Shown in pieces: positions 30,973 through 43,265 of a stretch of DNA of 64,000 nt; position 1 is the stretch's first letter, and every line of letters starts with the position of its first letter. Below the pieces are notes generated by a model, which made no database searches, was not told where the DNA came from, and worked only from the letters and a program-made list of their open reading frames with translations. A program made the translations under genes and the position numbers. The stretch comes from Nereocystis luetkeana (lineage: Eukaryota > Sar > Phaeophyceae > Laminariales > Laminariaceae), in assembly GCA_031213475.1 (NCBI GenBank), contig JARUPZ010000030.1, forward strand, positions 2,787,371 through 2,851,370, given 5' to 3'.

Positions 30973-32144
30973 ATGTCCGAATGCTGAAGTCCGAGGTGAT
31001 TGAGACCCTGCTGTACGGGTGTGTGGCATGGACCCTCAGAGCGGAACACTTTGCCAAGCTTCGAACGGCTTACCACCAAGTCCTGTTGCGAGAGTTTGGC
31101 TTCCAGCGCCGACTTCTTACTGACCATGCCATCCTCTCGTACGCGAAGGCCCTCAAGATGACACGTTGCTAGAGCATCGAAACGACCGTTCGTAAACGGC
31201 GACTCTGCTTTGCGGGGGGCGTGGCACGGCAAAGCAAGGAGCGACTACCCAGTCGGGTAATATTCCGGACGATAGCTGTTGGGGAGAACCCGAGACAAGG
31301 CGGACAGTGTAAGACTTGGCATAGATGCATAGTCGAAGACCTTAGGGAGTTCCGAGCCACCGAAGGGTCCACGGAAGTTGCCCCGTTCCTTGGTGTTTGG
31401 AGTTGAGACCGCGTTGTGGTCCACTGCAGCCAAAAATGCGGGAAAGTGGTACCGGGGGATCCTTAAAGCAGCCGAACGGTTCATGGTGAGGTGGCACGTG
31501 GCTGAGGCTGAGGCTGAGATGAGTAGGCAGCGCCGCGCATCCGCCGTGGATGGTGTCCAAGGGAATGGGGGGGGAGGGGGCAACAGGATAAGTGGCAGAA
31601 AGCCCGACCAAGGGAATGCGGAGAGGGGGGGGGGGCATGAGGAGTAGAAGGGAAACGGCGGTAGACGAAAGTAGGAAGGAGATGGCAGACAGGGTAGCAA
31701 GGCACCAGGCCGACTAGAAACTAGAACATGACCATAATACTAGTGCCACCAACTGGTGCAGCTGGTTCGAACGTGGTCTTCCCTTGTCTTCTCTTTTTGT
31801 TGTTGTTGTTGTTTTTTTTTTTTCTTGCGCTGATTCTCCGTGATTTTCATTTTATTTATTTCTCTTCCTTTTTCGATTGATAAGCCGTATAGGGAGGAGT
31901 CGTGTGGCGTGGTTGGATGTCGAACCTGCTCTGCTCGTTTCGTATTGTCTGACGCCAAGGGGCTTGGCATAGTTGACGAACGCAGGGCGGAGACGGCAGT
32001 CTGGGTAGCAAGGTACTAGACGTATTAGCAGGGAGAACCTGGCTAGACTACTCGTACCACAAACTGCTGCCGCCACCTGGAAGGTGCTTTGGGCTTTGGC
32101 CTGCCCGTTATTTTCCCTTTGTTATTTTTTCCTTGGTTCTTTGT

Positions 32145-32363
32145 CTTAGGTCCATTCTTATCGGAGAGCGTTTTTCCCAAAATTTCCAAAGTTTGGAAAT
32201 AATCGGAGATATGTATCAATATACGGAGGCGTTCTGTCATTATTGGTGAAATTCTCCAGAACCAAAAATATCAAGTTCGTTAACATTTCAATATTTTTTG
32301 GGGAAAAAAAAACCAGGAAAAGATGGAAGATTAAAAATTGCCCTCCGATAAGAATGACCCTTA
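32145..32363 (+). mobile_element. Family C MITE, copy C2, in LINE F 3' UTR
   Basis: The element 32149-32359 lies between CTTA (32145-32148) and CTTA (32360-32363). Full-length LINE C reads TTTGTCTTACTCTG at this point, so the pre-insertion site is known and the duplication is TTA or CTTA. The inverted ends are GGTC(C)ATTCTTATCGGAG. Confidence 0.85.
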
Positions 32364-32695
32364 CTCTGGGGTTTTAGTTATTATTATTTTATTTTTCTCC
32401 AGCTGGTTCTTTTTCAAGTGTTGGCCACCTCGCCTCCGGGGGGCGGGGCACGACAGATTGTTTCTTCCAGTTTCCTTTCGATTTGTTCTTCTTTTTCTTT
32501 TTCGATTTGTTTTCTCTTTCTTTGATTGTTTTTTTTGTTTCTCTAGTACATAGAATGTGTATGTCGTGCCTGTCGTATCTAGTATGTATGATGAACATGG
32601 CACTGCGTTGCCCACTGCTGTGCTTACTGCATACATACGTGGCAGCGTAGTATCTCTGCGGCGTAGCTTTGTGACCACACGACTTGTATCTCTTC

Positions 32696-32811
32696 TATTA
32701 CGGGGGACCATAGTTAATAGGACCTACCGGCATGGTATACATATAAACCTATAGATTGGACCATTTTTTACTAACAATATTTTGTCCTATTAACTATGGC
32801 CCCCCGTAATA
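32696..32811 (-). mobile_element. Family A MITE, copy A6, in LINE F 3' UTR
   Basis: The element 32698-32809 (112 bp) is flanked by TA on both sides. Other LINE copies read TATCTCTTCTAGGATTG uninterrupted at this site (for example 43128-43144), proving insertion at a single TA with duplication. Confidence 0.95.
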
Positions 32812-32899
32812 GGATTGAAGAATCGGCACGGACACGGGTTGTGCTGGATGTCGACGGGTTTTCGAAAAACGGTTCAATGTGAAGAACACACACACAGAC

Positions 32900-34350
32900 G
32901 TTCCGTTTTCGTAAAAAACACCACGTTGAGTTCAAAGAAAAAAATCGAAACTAAACCAAACAAACGAAACGAAAGAAGAAGCAAAGCCGATTTTTTACGC
33001 GGTGCAATTTTTCGGAATGACTCTACCACCACAGCATGTGATTCAACAGCGACGGTGGATAGACACAACTCGCACACGTGAGGCATTCTCCACAGCAGAC
33101 GGTTCCCGTGGCCCAACCCGCTCCCTCCGGAGTACTCTAGAACTTGTGTATCGGCCATCGCTGTTCGATGGCAGACGTTTGGATGTTGAGTGGGACTCAT
33201 GTGGAAAAAGTTGCCGCCACAGCCACTTACTTCCTGATCCCCCGGTTTCTTGCGAGGGCACCCCATCCATGCTGATTCCCTACCCGTATATATATGCTCG
33301 CGCAGTCAGCAGAGAAGCTGCGTGGCAGCCGCATGCACTACCTCCTGGATCGTGCGCTTGCCAACCGGTGGAAGAAACTTTATCGGAACTTGATCCCAAC
33401 TCGTCGACCTCCTCCCATGTTCCTCTTCGACCCTGAGTTTCCCGTCTTTCGTTCATTTGGCACCCATTGCGTTTTTTTTACGTCCTCTGGGACTCAAAAC
33501 AACGAAATGTGAAAACGAAGGTATCGTGATCTCCACTGCAAATGTTTTGAATTTGACCGATAAAAGTCACGTGCTCTTTAGTTCTGCACTTCGTTTTTTT
33601 TATTAGTTTTTGTCCCGTTTTTTTGCCCCCCGATATAGGACCGGGCCCTAACAGTAGTACTGCTATAGTACTACTGTTTGCTGCACAGGTATATACCAGA
33701 TATACGGATGTATGGGCAATTTCCTGCCGGCTCAAAAGTGCCTTGTGAGTCGTGTGCAAAGAAAGGCCACCTTACTTTCTCTGTGGGTGTGACTAATGCT
33801 CACGGACTCTCTTTACAACGATGCTGGCATAGCAATATCTGGAGTTGGGTCGAGGTCTATGGTGCCCACCACCGTGATACCGATGCTAGTAATACGTTCA
33901 ATTCCCTGGTTGCGACGCCTTTTGGATTTGTGCATCCGACGAGTTTTGACCGTTCGACCGATTTCTGATACATACGCGCTTCGTGCTCACGGCTTCCGGC
34001 GGCTCATATTTGTGCACCTTGTGCGTGGAAGCAGGGTGCCAAATGGGATCACATCAGGGTGGGATCAGGTCCGGATGGGATCAGGTCCGGATGGGATCAG
34101 GTCCGGATGGGATCATGGCAGCCAAGCAGGGTGCTGTTTTATGTTCCCGCTTTATTGGAGAACTTTCCGATAAACTTATTTTTCTAGCATACGGAGGACT
34201 CTACTGTAGGGAGGACTCTACTGGGTTTCTCCGCCAAGGGGGCACGACAGCGATAATAAAAAGCACTACCGCCGCTGACGACGAAGCACGAAGGAGGCGG
34301 CATTAGTCCCTTCCCCTCCTCGGTCTATGTTTTTTCATCGCGGGGGGTTG
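32900..34350. other. No recognised gene; small 16-bp minisatellite
   Basis: Plus frames at 33002-33436 and 33678-33968 show no known domain. At 34053-34118 the unit GGGATCAGGTCCGGAT repeats three to four times almost perfectly. No function is proposed. Confidence 0.4.
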
Positions 34351-34354
34351 CTGT

Positions 34355-34385
34355 TGTTCATTGTGTTGTTGTTGTTGTTGTTGTT

Positions 34386-34433
<48 letters not shown>

Positions 34434-34436
34434 ATT

Positions 34437-34471
<35 letters not shown>
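34355..34471 (+). repeat. TTG microsatellite at the 3' end of LINE copy G
   Basis: About 38 TTG triplets with a few TTA variants, directly abutting the recognisable LINE 3' end (CTTCACATTAAATCG). It probably grew from the LINE's simple-repeat tail. Confidence 0.9.
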
Positions 34472-37400
34472 CTTCACATTAAATCGCCCTTTCTACCCAG
34501 CTTCATCAGTACACCCAGTGTCCGTCCTGATTCCTTATTCTAGACAGATAATGATTCTGTGGTCACAGACTGCTATGAGACAGATAAATACCAAATATCA
34601 AAATGAAAAAAACGTAAATTCAAGTGTCAAGCAAGACGAAAAAACTAGTGACTAAAAGACTATAAAAAACCAAAACCAAAAATCTGAAATGAAACATAAT
34701 ACAAACGATGAAAGGACTCCACAAAGGCTGCCAGGCGGAAGGCATAGGTACTCAGGAAGGACAGCTATCTGCTGCGCGGACGAAGCAACACGATGGAGAG
34801 GGAGATAAAGTCGAACGTCTGTAAGAGCTAGTCGAACCGATACCTAGCCACTCTATCTATCAATTCGTTTCTGTATTCGTTGACAGCTGTATCAGTACGG
34901 CTGCCCTCCCCCCCCCCCCTCCCCTCCACTTGCCGCCGTTCTTGGCGTCCTCAGCTGCGTGACTCAGCCGGCCCCACTGTGCCTCGTCCCTGTGCCACCT
35001 CGCCATGAAACTGTCCGCCGCTTCGACGACCCCCCGGTACCACTTCCCGCTCTTCGCAGCCGTTGTCGGCCATAACACCGTCTCTACTCCGAACAGCAGA
35101 GGGGAGCTTTCCGTGGACCCCTCGGTGGCATGAAAACTCCTGAGGTCGTCTGCAAGACATTGGATCCGGTTATTTTCCGGTCGGCCTGGTTTTGAGTTCT
35201 CCCCACCAGCCATCGTCCCAAACATCACCCGGTGTGTCAGCCGCTCATTGGTCGTCCTCTGTACGGCCCCCGCATGAAAGAGGCGTCCTTTGCGGATGGT
35301 CGTCTCCACGCCCTCGCATTCTGCCTTTTAGGGGGAATTGGCGTACGACATGAGGGGGTCAGTGCGTTGTCGGCGCTGGAAGCCAATAATTCGTCGGAGG
35401 AGTTTGTGGTGTGCCGTTCGGAGCTCAGCGAAGTGCTCCTGACCAAGAGTTCACGTCACGCTCCCGTACAGCAGGGTCTCCATCACCTCGGCTTACATGC
35501 GCACTTTTAGAGTGAACGGTGCATCCTCCAATCATAAAGTTCCCGTTTGAACCGATTGTAGCATGCCCATACGAGCGGGTCCGTCGCGTGATAGCGGGCA
35601 AAATGTCAGCACTTGCGACGACAAGACCGCCCACGGCACAAACACTGCATCGTCTGTTTATATATCTGGGTTGCTGCTTCGATGACGAGCGGTGAGGTCT
35701 GGGGTGTCTGATTCGGTGTCCGCAGCAGCATGGTCTCCGTTTCTTTTCGAGTACGGGGAGCCCGCTGCTTCGAAAACGGTCACAATGACGGTCATCATCT
35801 TCGCAAGGCCTTTCGCGGACTTAGACACAATGCCTGCGTCGTCCGCGTACAGCATATCCCATATTTCCCTCCGTACGTAAGTTAGTGGGTCAACCTTCCC
35901 CCCGTCCTCGCCGAGGTCCTCCTCGAGGTGAACCAACTCCCTCAAAATATCTGGGTCTTCACTGAAGCGTATCAGCACGACGTGTATCACAGCAGCGAAG
36001 AAGACATTGAATAGAAGTGGTGACAAGACACATCCTTGCCGCAGCCTCTGAGTGACGTCTAACTATTCCGAGTGCTCGCCGTCATCCGTACACACGCGAG
36101 CTCGCATGCCTTCGTGGAACTGGCGGATAACGGTTTCCATCTTCTCTGGTACGCCGAAGCGTGCGAGGACCATTCACAGCAGCTCACGGTCGACGGAGTC
36201 ATACGCTTTCTGCAGGTCGATGAAGCACATGTACAGCGGGATTTTTCTAGCTCGTCCGAGTTCTTGCAATCGGCCCACGATGAACAACATGTCGATCGTT
36301 GATCGTTCTGGGCAAAAGCCGCACTGTTCCTAGGGGAGCATCCCTTTGGCCTCGCAGTAGTTACTGCGAGGCGGGACGCGACCATTTTCAGCAAAATTTT
36401 GCCTGAATGGGCAACAAGCGAAATCCCTCGGTACCTGTTGCAATCAGAGCGGTCCTATTCTTTATGAAGGACCTTAATGGTCGCATATTTCTATTGCTGG
36501 GGGACGTTACCCGTTCTCCACACGTTGACAAGTAAGTTATGAAAGTACCGGATGACTTCGGGATGTTTGATTTTCAGTATCTCGGCCGGAAGGGAGGCTG
36601 GTCCCACCGTCTTCTAGTTTAACGCACCCCGAATTCCCGTCGTCATATCATCCATTGTCGGTTCATCTCCAAACGATGGTGCCAACGGCCGTTGTGGAAT
36701 TAGGGCGCTGGTGGTTGGGTCAAGCTTCGGCGATTTCGTGGTCAGGAGTGTGCCGAAAAACGTGTGGAAATAGGGTGCTGGTGGTTGGGTCAAGCTTAGA
36801 CGATTTCGTGGTCAGGAGTATGCCGAAAAACCTCGCCCACCGTTCAAGAATGCGCACCTTGTCCCTTAGCAGCGTGCCCTCCTCGTCCCGGATGAACTGT
36901 TCGCTTCTCGCCTTTCGACCGTGCAACCCCACCGCGCCCTTCAAATGTTTGTAGGAACCCCGCTGGTCGCTGTCGGCGAGCATTCTATCCGTTTCAGCTA
37001 GGTACTCTAGGCGTGAAACGCTGCGTCAATCGCCCTTCGCAGGTTCGCGCACGCAGTCCTCAGCGTCTTCCACGCTGCTTTGTTCTTCTTGATGATGCGC
37101 ATGACTCGTCGGGCATCCTCCCTCGCAACCCATGCTATTGGTATGGCGGCTGAAGTCTCCGCGGGGTCGCACCACCCGGGTTTGTGATAGTGCCGTGGTG
37201 GGGGGGGGTACGTCTTTCGCTACTGCATCAAGAATATCATCAGTGAAGGTTTTAGCCATCTCAGAGATACTGTTCGGCTGCGAGGGAAGGAAGGGAAGCT
37301 TTGTTGCAAGGATCCGCGCCACGAGTCGCTGTCTGCAACCTCCGTCGGATCGAAAATTCTGTCGGTCGATAGGCCGAATTTTGTTTTCCCTTCGTGCGTG

Positions 37401-39130
37401 TCTGTTGGGTGGAAAACGACCGCTGAGACGGACCGTCGCATGTACGATATTGTGGTCTGAAGCCGCCTTGGCTGGGGGCGGAGGCTGGGGGCGGACCTTA
37501 ACGTCATGCACACGAGGTCGGTGTGCTTGACAGCTTAGGATGTAGCCAATCCGGGTTTGGTCGTTGCGGCTGCTGATGATGCCGTTGAACGTATGGGGCG
37601 TTCCAACCTTGCGAACGCTAATACACGTGTTCGTGAGAGCGAGCGTATTGTCTGAAGCGAATGCCAGCATGCGTTTGCCGTTGCTGTTGAGCTCGTCGCG
37701 TCCGTACTCTCCAAGCCCCCTACCACCACCGCACCCTCCCATCCTCTTTCCAGTCCGTGCGTTTGCGTCTAGCAAGCACGAACAGACATTCCTTCGTTGG
37801 GATCTGCTCTACCATGTGCCACAAATGTTTGCGAAAACTCCACTTTCATCTGTGTCTCGAGGTTGGCTTCCGCTGGGGCTTAGGCACCAACTAGGTTGAC
37901 TTCAACGCTTTTACCAGTCAGCTGCGAGCGCAAACACATAATAAGGCGTTCGTCAATTAACTGGTGAGTATAAACAGACTTACGGCATATCTTTTCCTTC
38001 ACTGCCAAAACCAACTCCGAATAGTCCTTTCCTGCCATCCGTTTCTTCTTGCAGCTCACAGACAAAAAAACGGAAAAATGGGAACGAAACAAAAAATGGG
38101 AACGGACGTTTTTTTTTAGAAAGCAAACCAATTGTGTACAACTACACTCCAAGAAAAAATATTGGCAGTCCTGTGGGGCTGTACAGCAGCCTTCGAATGA
38201 GCTGTCGCTCAGGCTGGAAGTCCTCGGCATCGCCGCGGTAGCCAGCATCTATCTAGAGAAATCACAATAGAGCCAGCGTATATCGCTTTTTGCGCCCACC
38301 CGAAGGCACGAGATGGAGCATGACCGTTCTGACGAGCTCCTCTCACAGGGCTGGCCAAGGGGTTTCGCAGGATCATTTTGGTTCTCTGATACACCACATG
38401 GTTCTGGAGATACGGCTTGGTTCTCATTTTAGGCTTCGTTCCCATTTTTCCGATTTGTCTGTTAGCTGTAGAAAACTCCGTTTCCTCTGGTTTCCTTGTT
38501 TGTTGCAGGCCGACGAAGTCACAGCCCAGTTGTAGGGCCTGCACCAGCACACACTCGGCGTGCCCGTACCCGTTCCTCCCTTTCACAGCAAGGGTACGCA
38601 CATTGTAGGTCATTACAGTCGCAAGTGCAGCCTTCTGTCTCGCTCGAGCCTCGCGAGCTCAAACTTTGCTAGCCGACGCGTGGTCCGACCCCTTTTTTTT
38701 TTGGATTTTTCTCCTTGTTGTTCCTTGTATCACGATGTAGGCTCTCTGTTTTCTAGCCCGGTGCGTGCCTTCGTTTCCAATGGCTGGGTTTAGCCGGCCC
38801 AGCCCATCCCAACCCCGACACGCTCGTCCTCGCTGTCGAGGTATTTGCTTACCCACGCAATGCCCAGCCTTCTCTCGCCCCATGCTGTTGCCATTACGGT
38901 CTCTGCTGTTGTGGCGATACTCCTCCTCTGCTGTAGGAACGAACTCCTCGGCATTGCGGTTGAAAATATAACTCACCGCCATCACCCCGTGCCGTCAGCA
39001 CTTCACCTACCAGACCGCACAGGGTTCCTCTCTAGCGAGGCTGGGGCTCGTACGACCACCGGTAGACCGTCGTAAGTTCCGATGGGCTCCGGCTCACACG
39101 GAGGTCGGGGCAGGCCGAAGCGAGGGAGTG
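34472..39130 (-). mobile_element. LINE copy G, old, nearly full length
   Basis: Minus-strand relative of the intact LINE, with many stops and frameshifts. The 5' end (GGGGCAGGCCGAAGC near 39110) matches the intact copy's 5' end near 49537. Endonuclease pieces include MTYNVRTLAVKGRNGYGHAE (38613), LDANARTGKRMGG (37772) and ASDHNIVHATVRLSG. RT pieces include [17 protein letters not shown] and MLYADDAGIVSKSAKGLAKM (about 35850). A C-terminal piece reads RLTHRVMFGTMAGGENSKPG (35230). The 3' end lies at the TTG microsatellite. A separate MITE is inserted at 38052-38470. Confidence 0.8.
38052..38470. mobile_element. Palindrome-ended element inside LINE copy G
   Basis: Left end CAGCTCACAGACAAA followed by CGGAAAAATGGGAACGAA; right end TTCGTTCCCATTTTTCCG then TTTGTCTGTTAGCTG. 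The arms are inverted repeats of about 35 bp. The intact LINE has no counterpart of the roughly 420 bp between them. Coding capacity was not seen. Confidence 0.65.
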
Positions 39131-40755
39131 TTATTTTCCGTATATTCGTATTGACAGTAGTAATAATAGACTGAAGCTTGGGGTATTTGTTCTTGCTGCG
39201 TATTCGTATGATTTCGACGTAGTTTCCGCTTATTTTCCTTCTTCCTTTCTGTCCTGTCTTTTTGGTTCTATTTTTTGTCATCTTCATTTATCTGTTGACC
39301 AGGTATTTAATTCAACTTTATGGACTGCATACATCGGAGACCGTAACACTCGGGTGAACGTGTAATAGATGCGAGGTATATATATATGTAGGATGTTGTT
39401 GGCCCTCTGCTCTCAACGCTCCTCAGCGTTTCCTAAACGTATTGCTTTGCGTTACTCGTGCTAGCGCGAGATGATGTTTACCTCACGGGGCGAAACTACC
39501 TCATCGTGATCCCCGACTCCAACTGTATCGGGGGCAGCCTCGGGCGTGCTTGCACCGTGCTCTGGCTGCCGGCTGGCCGGGTGTGAGTACGTCAGTGTGA
39601 GTTGGGCCAGTTGAGTGATCGATATTTGATTTATAACGGTCTCCGTGCCCTCGCTGCCGGCAGTCGAGTGGCCGATACTTTAATTACCAAAGTCTCCTGG
39701 CCAAATATTTTGGTCGATGACCCACCATGCCCCGTCAGGCCTACCTTTGGCCCGTCAAGCCTTCTTCTGAAATAACATAGTTTTGAGCATTGGGATGTCG
39801 TTGATGGCTGTCCGTCTAGGGGCAAATGTGCCGTCAGCCGAGATCTATGCTCGCTCGTGAAGGTACAAATACTATGTTCACGATGCCAGCACCCAGATTG
39901 GGCCTCTTCTCGTTAGGCAAAAACGGGAGAGGCCGCATCCTCCGCGGCTTTCGACCGATCATGGCGGCAACAGTGTGAAGAATATGGGCTGGGGTGGCCG
40001 GTCTCATGCTTCGCCGTTGCTTGTGCGTTGAGGGTTGGGCGTTCCAGAAATGAGTGTCGAAATTCCGATTCGGGCTATTTTACGTGTGAAAGCACGAGTT
40101 TAGCGCAAACATGTTGAGATTCGTAGGCTAGCATATGGTCTCGAAACGAACGTCACCCGCCTCTTCGGCTGCTGCGCACGCTGGGAGACCAGACTCTTCA
40201 AGACAGGAGGACGGGTTCTTTGGTGTCTACTGGATCGGGCGAGGCTACGCCGCGGGACGAGCGCTACGGTGGTGAAGGTACAACCGGTGTCTACAAAAAC
40301 AATTTCGTGCGCACAGCAGCACTGGCGGACAGTGTCACATGCATAGTGGAGTTTTGTTTTTTTTGTTGTGAAGGCGTTTTGCATTATTTTGTAACTAACT
40401 GCCAAGGAAAAAAGAAGTTATGAACGAGTGCATCTAGGCCTGTATGTGCGCGTTACGCTGACCCTGCAACATGTTTCGTTGCTGACCCTCGTGGGTATGC
40501 TTATTATGTATTTCCTCATCGTGCATACTGCTGTAGAGACGGCCTCTGCCACGCTCGCGCAATGCCCAGACGGGGCGCGAGAAACATCTCAAACCCGTCA
40601 TCTGTGAGTTGTACCAAATAAATGCATGAGTGGTCGGTACTGAGTTCCGGGGACCAGTCGCGTGGTCGATACTGAGTTAGACGAATAGACTGACCGATAC
40701 CCAAATTGAAAAGCTGCCAGTACGTGATTTACAGGGATCTTTACGGTTATTATCC
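39131..40755. other. No recognised gene
   Basis: About 1.6 kb with short frames only. No domain, RNA gene or repeat with another copy in the window was recognised. Confidence 0.4.
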
Positions 40756-40759
40756 GTCC

Positions 40760-41150
40760 GTGCACGGTGCGGTTTTTTCAAATCGAAAATCATACGGTCC
40801 GGTTCGGTGCGGTTTCAAAAAAACAGAAATCGTACGGTGTGGTTCGGTGCGGTTTTCAGATATTTATTGTGAATCCTATGGTGCGGTTCGGTTTTGTGAT
40901 AAAACCTACGGTGCGGTTCGGTGCGGGTTTCAAAAGTCAGAAATTCTACGGTGCGGTTCGGTGCGGCTTTAGAAAATCGGAAATCTTACGGTGCGGTTCG
41001 GTTTAGTGATATATCATACGGTCCGGTTCGGTTCGGTTCCCCGTTGAATCGGTTTTTCTACGGTGCGATTCCAATCCGCGTACGGAAAACAGTAGAAATC
41101 ATGATTTTCTCTACGGTGCACCGTATACGTAAACCGCACTAAACCGCGGT
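40760..41150 (+). repeat. Minisatellite with TACGGTGCGGTTCGGTGCGG core
   Basis: Roughly eight units of 37-47 bp, each with (T)ACGGTGCGGTTCGGT followed by an A/T-rich AGAAATC spacer. GC-rich cores alternate with A/T-rich spacers. Open frames through it (such as 40767-41006) mirror the repeat and are not taken as genes. Confidence 0.8.
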
Positions 41151-41420
41151 TTCGAACGGTTTTCAGGTCTCGTGCCAGAGTAGTTTTCGTATAGTAGTCC
41201 AGGCAGGACAAGTTTTCCAAAAGGCGTACCGTTTTTTTGTCAGTTTTGATAATTGACACGTGAAACAAAGTGCTCCAGAATCTTGCGGCCGAGAGGAATC
41301 CAAGACTGGTAGAACAAAATCCATGAACAATGGCCATTCTTCGAAAAAAATGAAATAAATTTAGAGGCGATCCCCAATACATATATATACCCGATTTGTC
41401 AAGAAGACACATACATGGAA

Positions 41421-41755
41421 CTGCTGCCGCCACCTGGAGGGTGCTTTGGGCTTTGGTCTGCCTGTTATTTTGCCTTTCTTTGTTATTTTTTCCTTGGTTC
41501 TTTGTCTTACTCTGTTTACAAGCAGTGGTGTTTTTGTTATTATTATTTATTTTTCCCAGCTCGTTTTTTTTCAAGTGTTGGCCACCTCGCCTGCGGGGAG
41601 GGGGGCACGACAGATTGTTTCTCCTAGTTTTTGCTTTCATTTTTTTTGTTTTTTTCTTTTGATTTGCCTTCTTTGTTTTAGTTTTCTCTTTTATTGTTTC
41701 CTTTCGTTTCTCTATTTCATAGAATGTGTATCTCGTGCTTGTCGTATCTATTAAT
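41421..41755 (+). mobile_element. LINE 3'-UTR fragment H
   Basis: It matches the LINE 3' UTR from CTGCTGCCGCCACCTGGA to GTCGTATCTATTA, stopping about 230 bp before the canonical LINE end. It is followed by a TTG run (41754-41778). Fragment K at 58030-58254 stops at the same place. Confidence 0.8.
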
Positions 41756-41779
41756 TGTTGTTGTTGTTGTTGTTGTTCT

Positions 41780-43037
41780 CGCATAATAACTCTCTGACGA
41801 AGGAGTCCGTGGTCACACAAAGGTGCTGGAGCCCTAGGAAGATCCGAAAAACAAAAAAAAACGAAAATGCGGCTGCCTCAAAATACACGAGACGAAGAAA
41901 GCGCACACGAGCTAAAACCAATGTGCAAACTGAACTAACATGGCCGCGGGTATATCCTCTCAACTATAACATAGAAGAGTACCCCCGTTCCCACCACTAA
42001 CCAACTCGTGGCTGCTGACTACATACAGCGGATGCTGTCTGAAGTAAGTGCTGCCTGCACCGTACGAAACGCACGGTAGTCGTGAAAACGAAAGAAGAAC
42101 ACATCTGCCTGCTATCTGGAGTGCTGTCAGAGTGAAAACTCGCGGATATGCAGTGAAAAAAGGAGCAATCGAACCTTACTACCACACGAATATCAACGAT
42201 CGCTATCTCTTCCTGGACTGTCTGACACAAAAAAGGTGCAGCACAGTTATGATACCACGTCCCTGATAATTGCGTAGGTTATTCCCCATGAAGGGTATAC
42301 AACTCGTTAAACTACAAAGACCAGTCTGACGACGTCAATAACAAGTACCGGTAGATACTATTCTGCCTCGTGAAAAACAACACCAGGAAAAAACAATCTA
42401 TAACTGCTTCTCTCGCGATGATAGTGTGCGCGCAGATCATGGGTCTCCGTGCACCGTCCTCCTGCCGCTCTTCATGGCCGCCTCATCGCCTTGGCCCAAT
42501 CCACCCGCTCCTTTGCGCGTGCACTCGTTGCCATCCCCTTCCAGTCAATTCCCTTTCTCCGTCATCCTGAAAAACAAAATGCTCCTCGCACTCGCGGTTC
42601 TGATCTGGGAAATAAAAATTCTCGCGCAGGGGGAGGTCAATCCGTCTCTTCCTCGCACGTCGACGCTCAGTCTCCCTCCTCCCTCGTCGTCGAATCCAGC
42701 CTCCTACCGGCGCAATATACTGTGCCGTAGTGTGGCCTGTGGTGGCGCCTGCCTCCGCGCACGGACACCCCGATTGAGCATTCATTGCTGCTCTGCCGCA
42801 GCTGCCTAAAAAAGACGCGCGAATCGTAGTCTCCGTGCCTGACGCACCACGTACGACCCAACTCTACTGCCGCCTGAGCCTCGCGGCCACACAGGCAGCA
42901 GCAAGAAGGTATCACTCCTTGAGGGTGAGTCCGGCCTCACACCCGCCAGAAAGACCTACCCCACTCGCTATTAGCCTGATAGGGCATGCCTCGCAGCATT
43001 CCTTCCCGAGGCAGCGAGGGGAACGGAAGGTCTTATG
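41780..43037. other. No recognised gene
   Basis: Short overlapping frames at 42426-42915 on both strands show no domain. No repeat recognised. Confidence 0.4.
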
Positions 43038-43216
43038 ATGACATGGCCTTGCATTGCCCACTCCTGTACTCACTGCATACGTGGCAACGTAGCAGCTCTG
43101 TGGCGTAGATTTGTGGTCACAGAACTTGTATCTCTTCTAGGATTGGAGAATCGGCATGGACACTGGTTGTGCTGGATGTCAACGGGTAGAAGGAACGGTT
43201 GAATGTGAAGAACACA
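43038..43216 (+). mobile_element. LINE 3'-end fragment I
   Basis: Last 175 bp of the LINE on the plus strand, ending GTGAAGAACACACATACA. It retains the unoccupied family A target TCTTCTAGGATTGGAG. Confidence 0.85.
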
Positions 43217-43265
43217 CATACAGGAAAAATTGAAAAAATGTATTACCTGGTTTACATAATATATA

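Larger units (their letters stand above)
30970..32897 (+). mobile_element. LINE copy F, 5'-truncated, with two nested MITEs
   Basis: Plus-strand copy of the LINE described at 44772-49555. The C-terminal coding part runs from GTCCGAATGCTGAAG (30976) to about 31720 and carries an in-frame TAG near 31170. The 3' UTR follows and ends GTGAAGAACACACACACA at 32897. Within it lie a family C element (32149-32359) and a family A element (32698-32809), both absent from the full-length copy. Encoded protein would lack endonuclease and RT. Confidence 0.85.

Noticed and set aside
34361-34543. Cysteine-rich small protein
   Set aside because: It is a TTG microsatellite read in the frame giving poly-Cys.
40767-41006. 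Repeat protein encoded by the GGTGCGGTTCGG array
   Set aside because: Units vary in length by amounts not divisible by three, so the frame is incidental.
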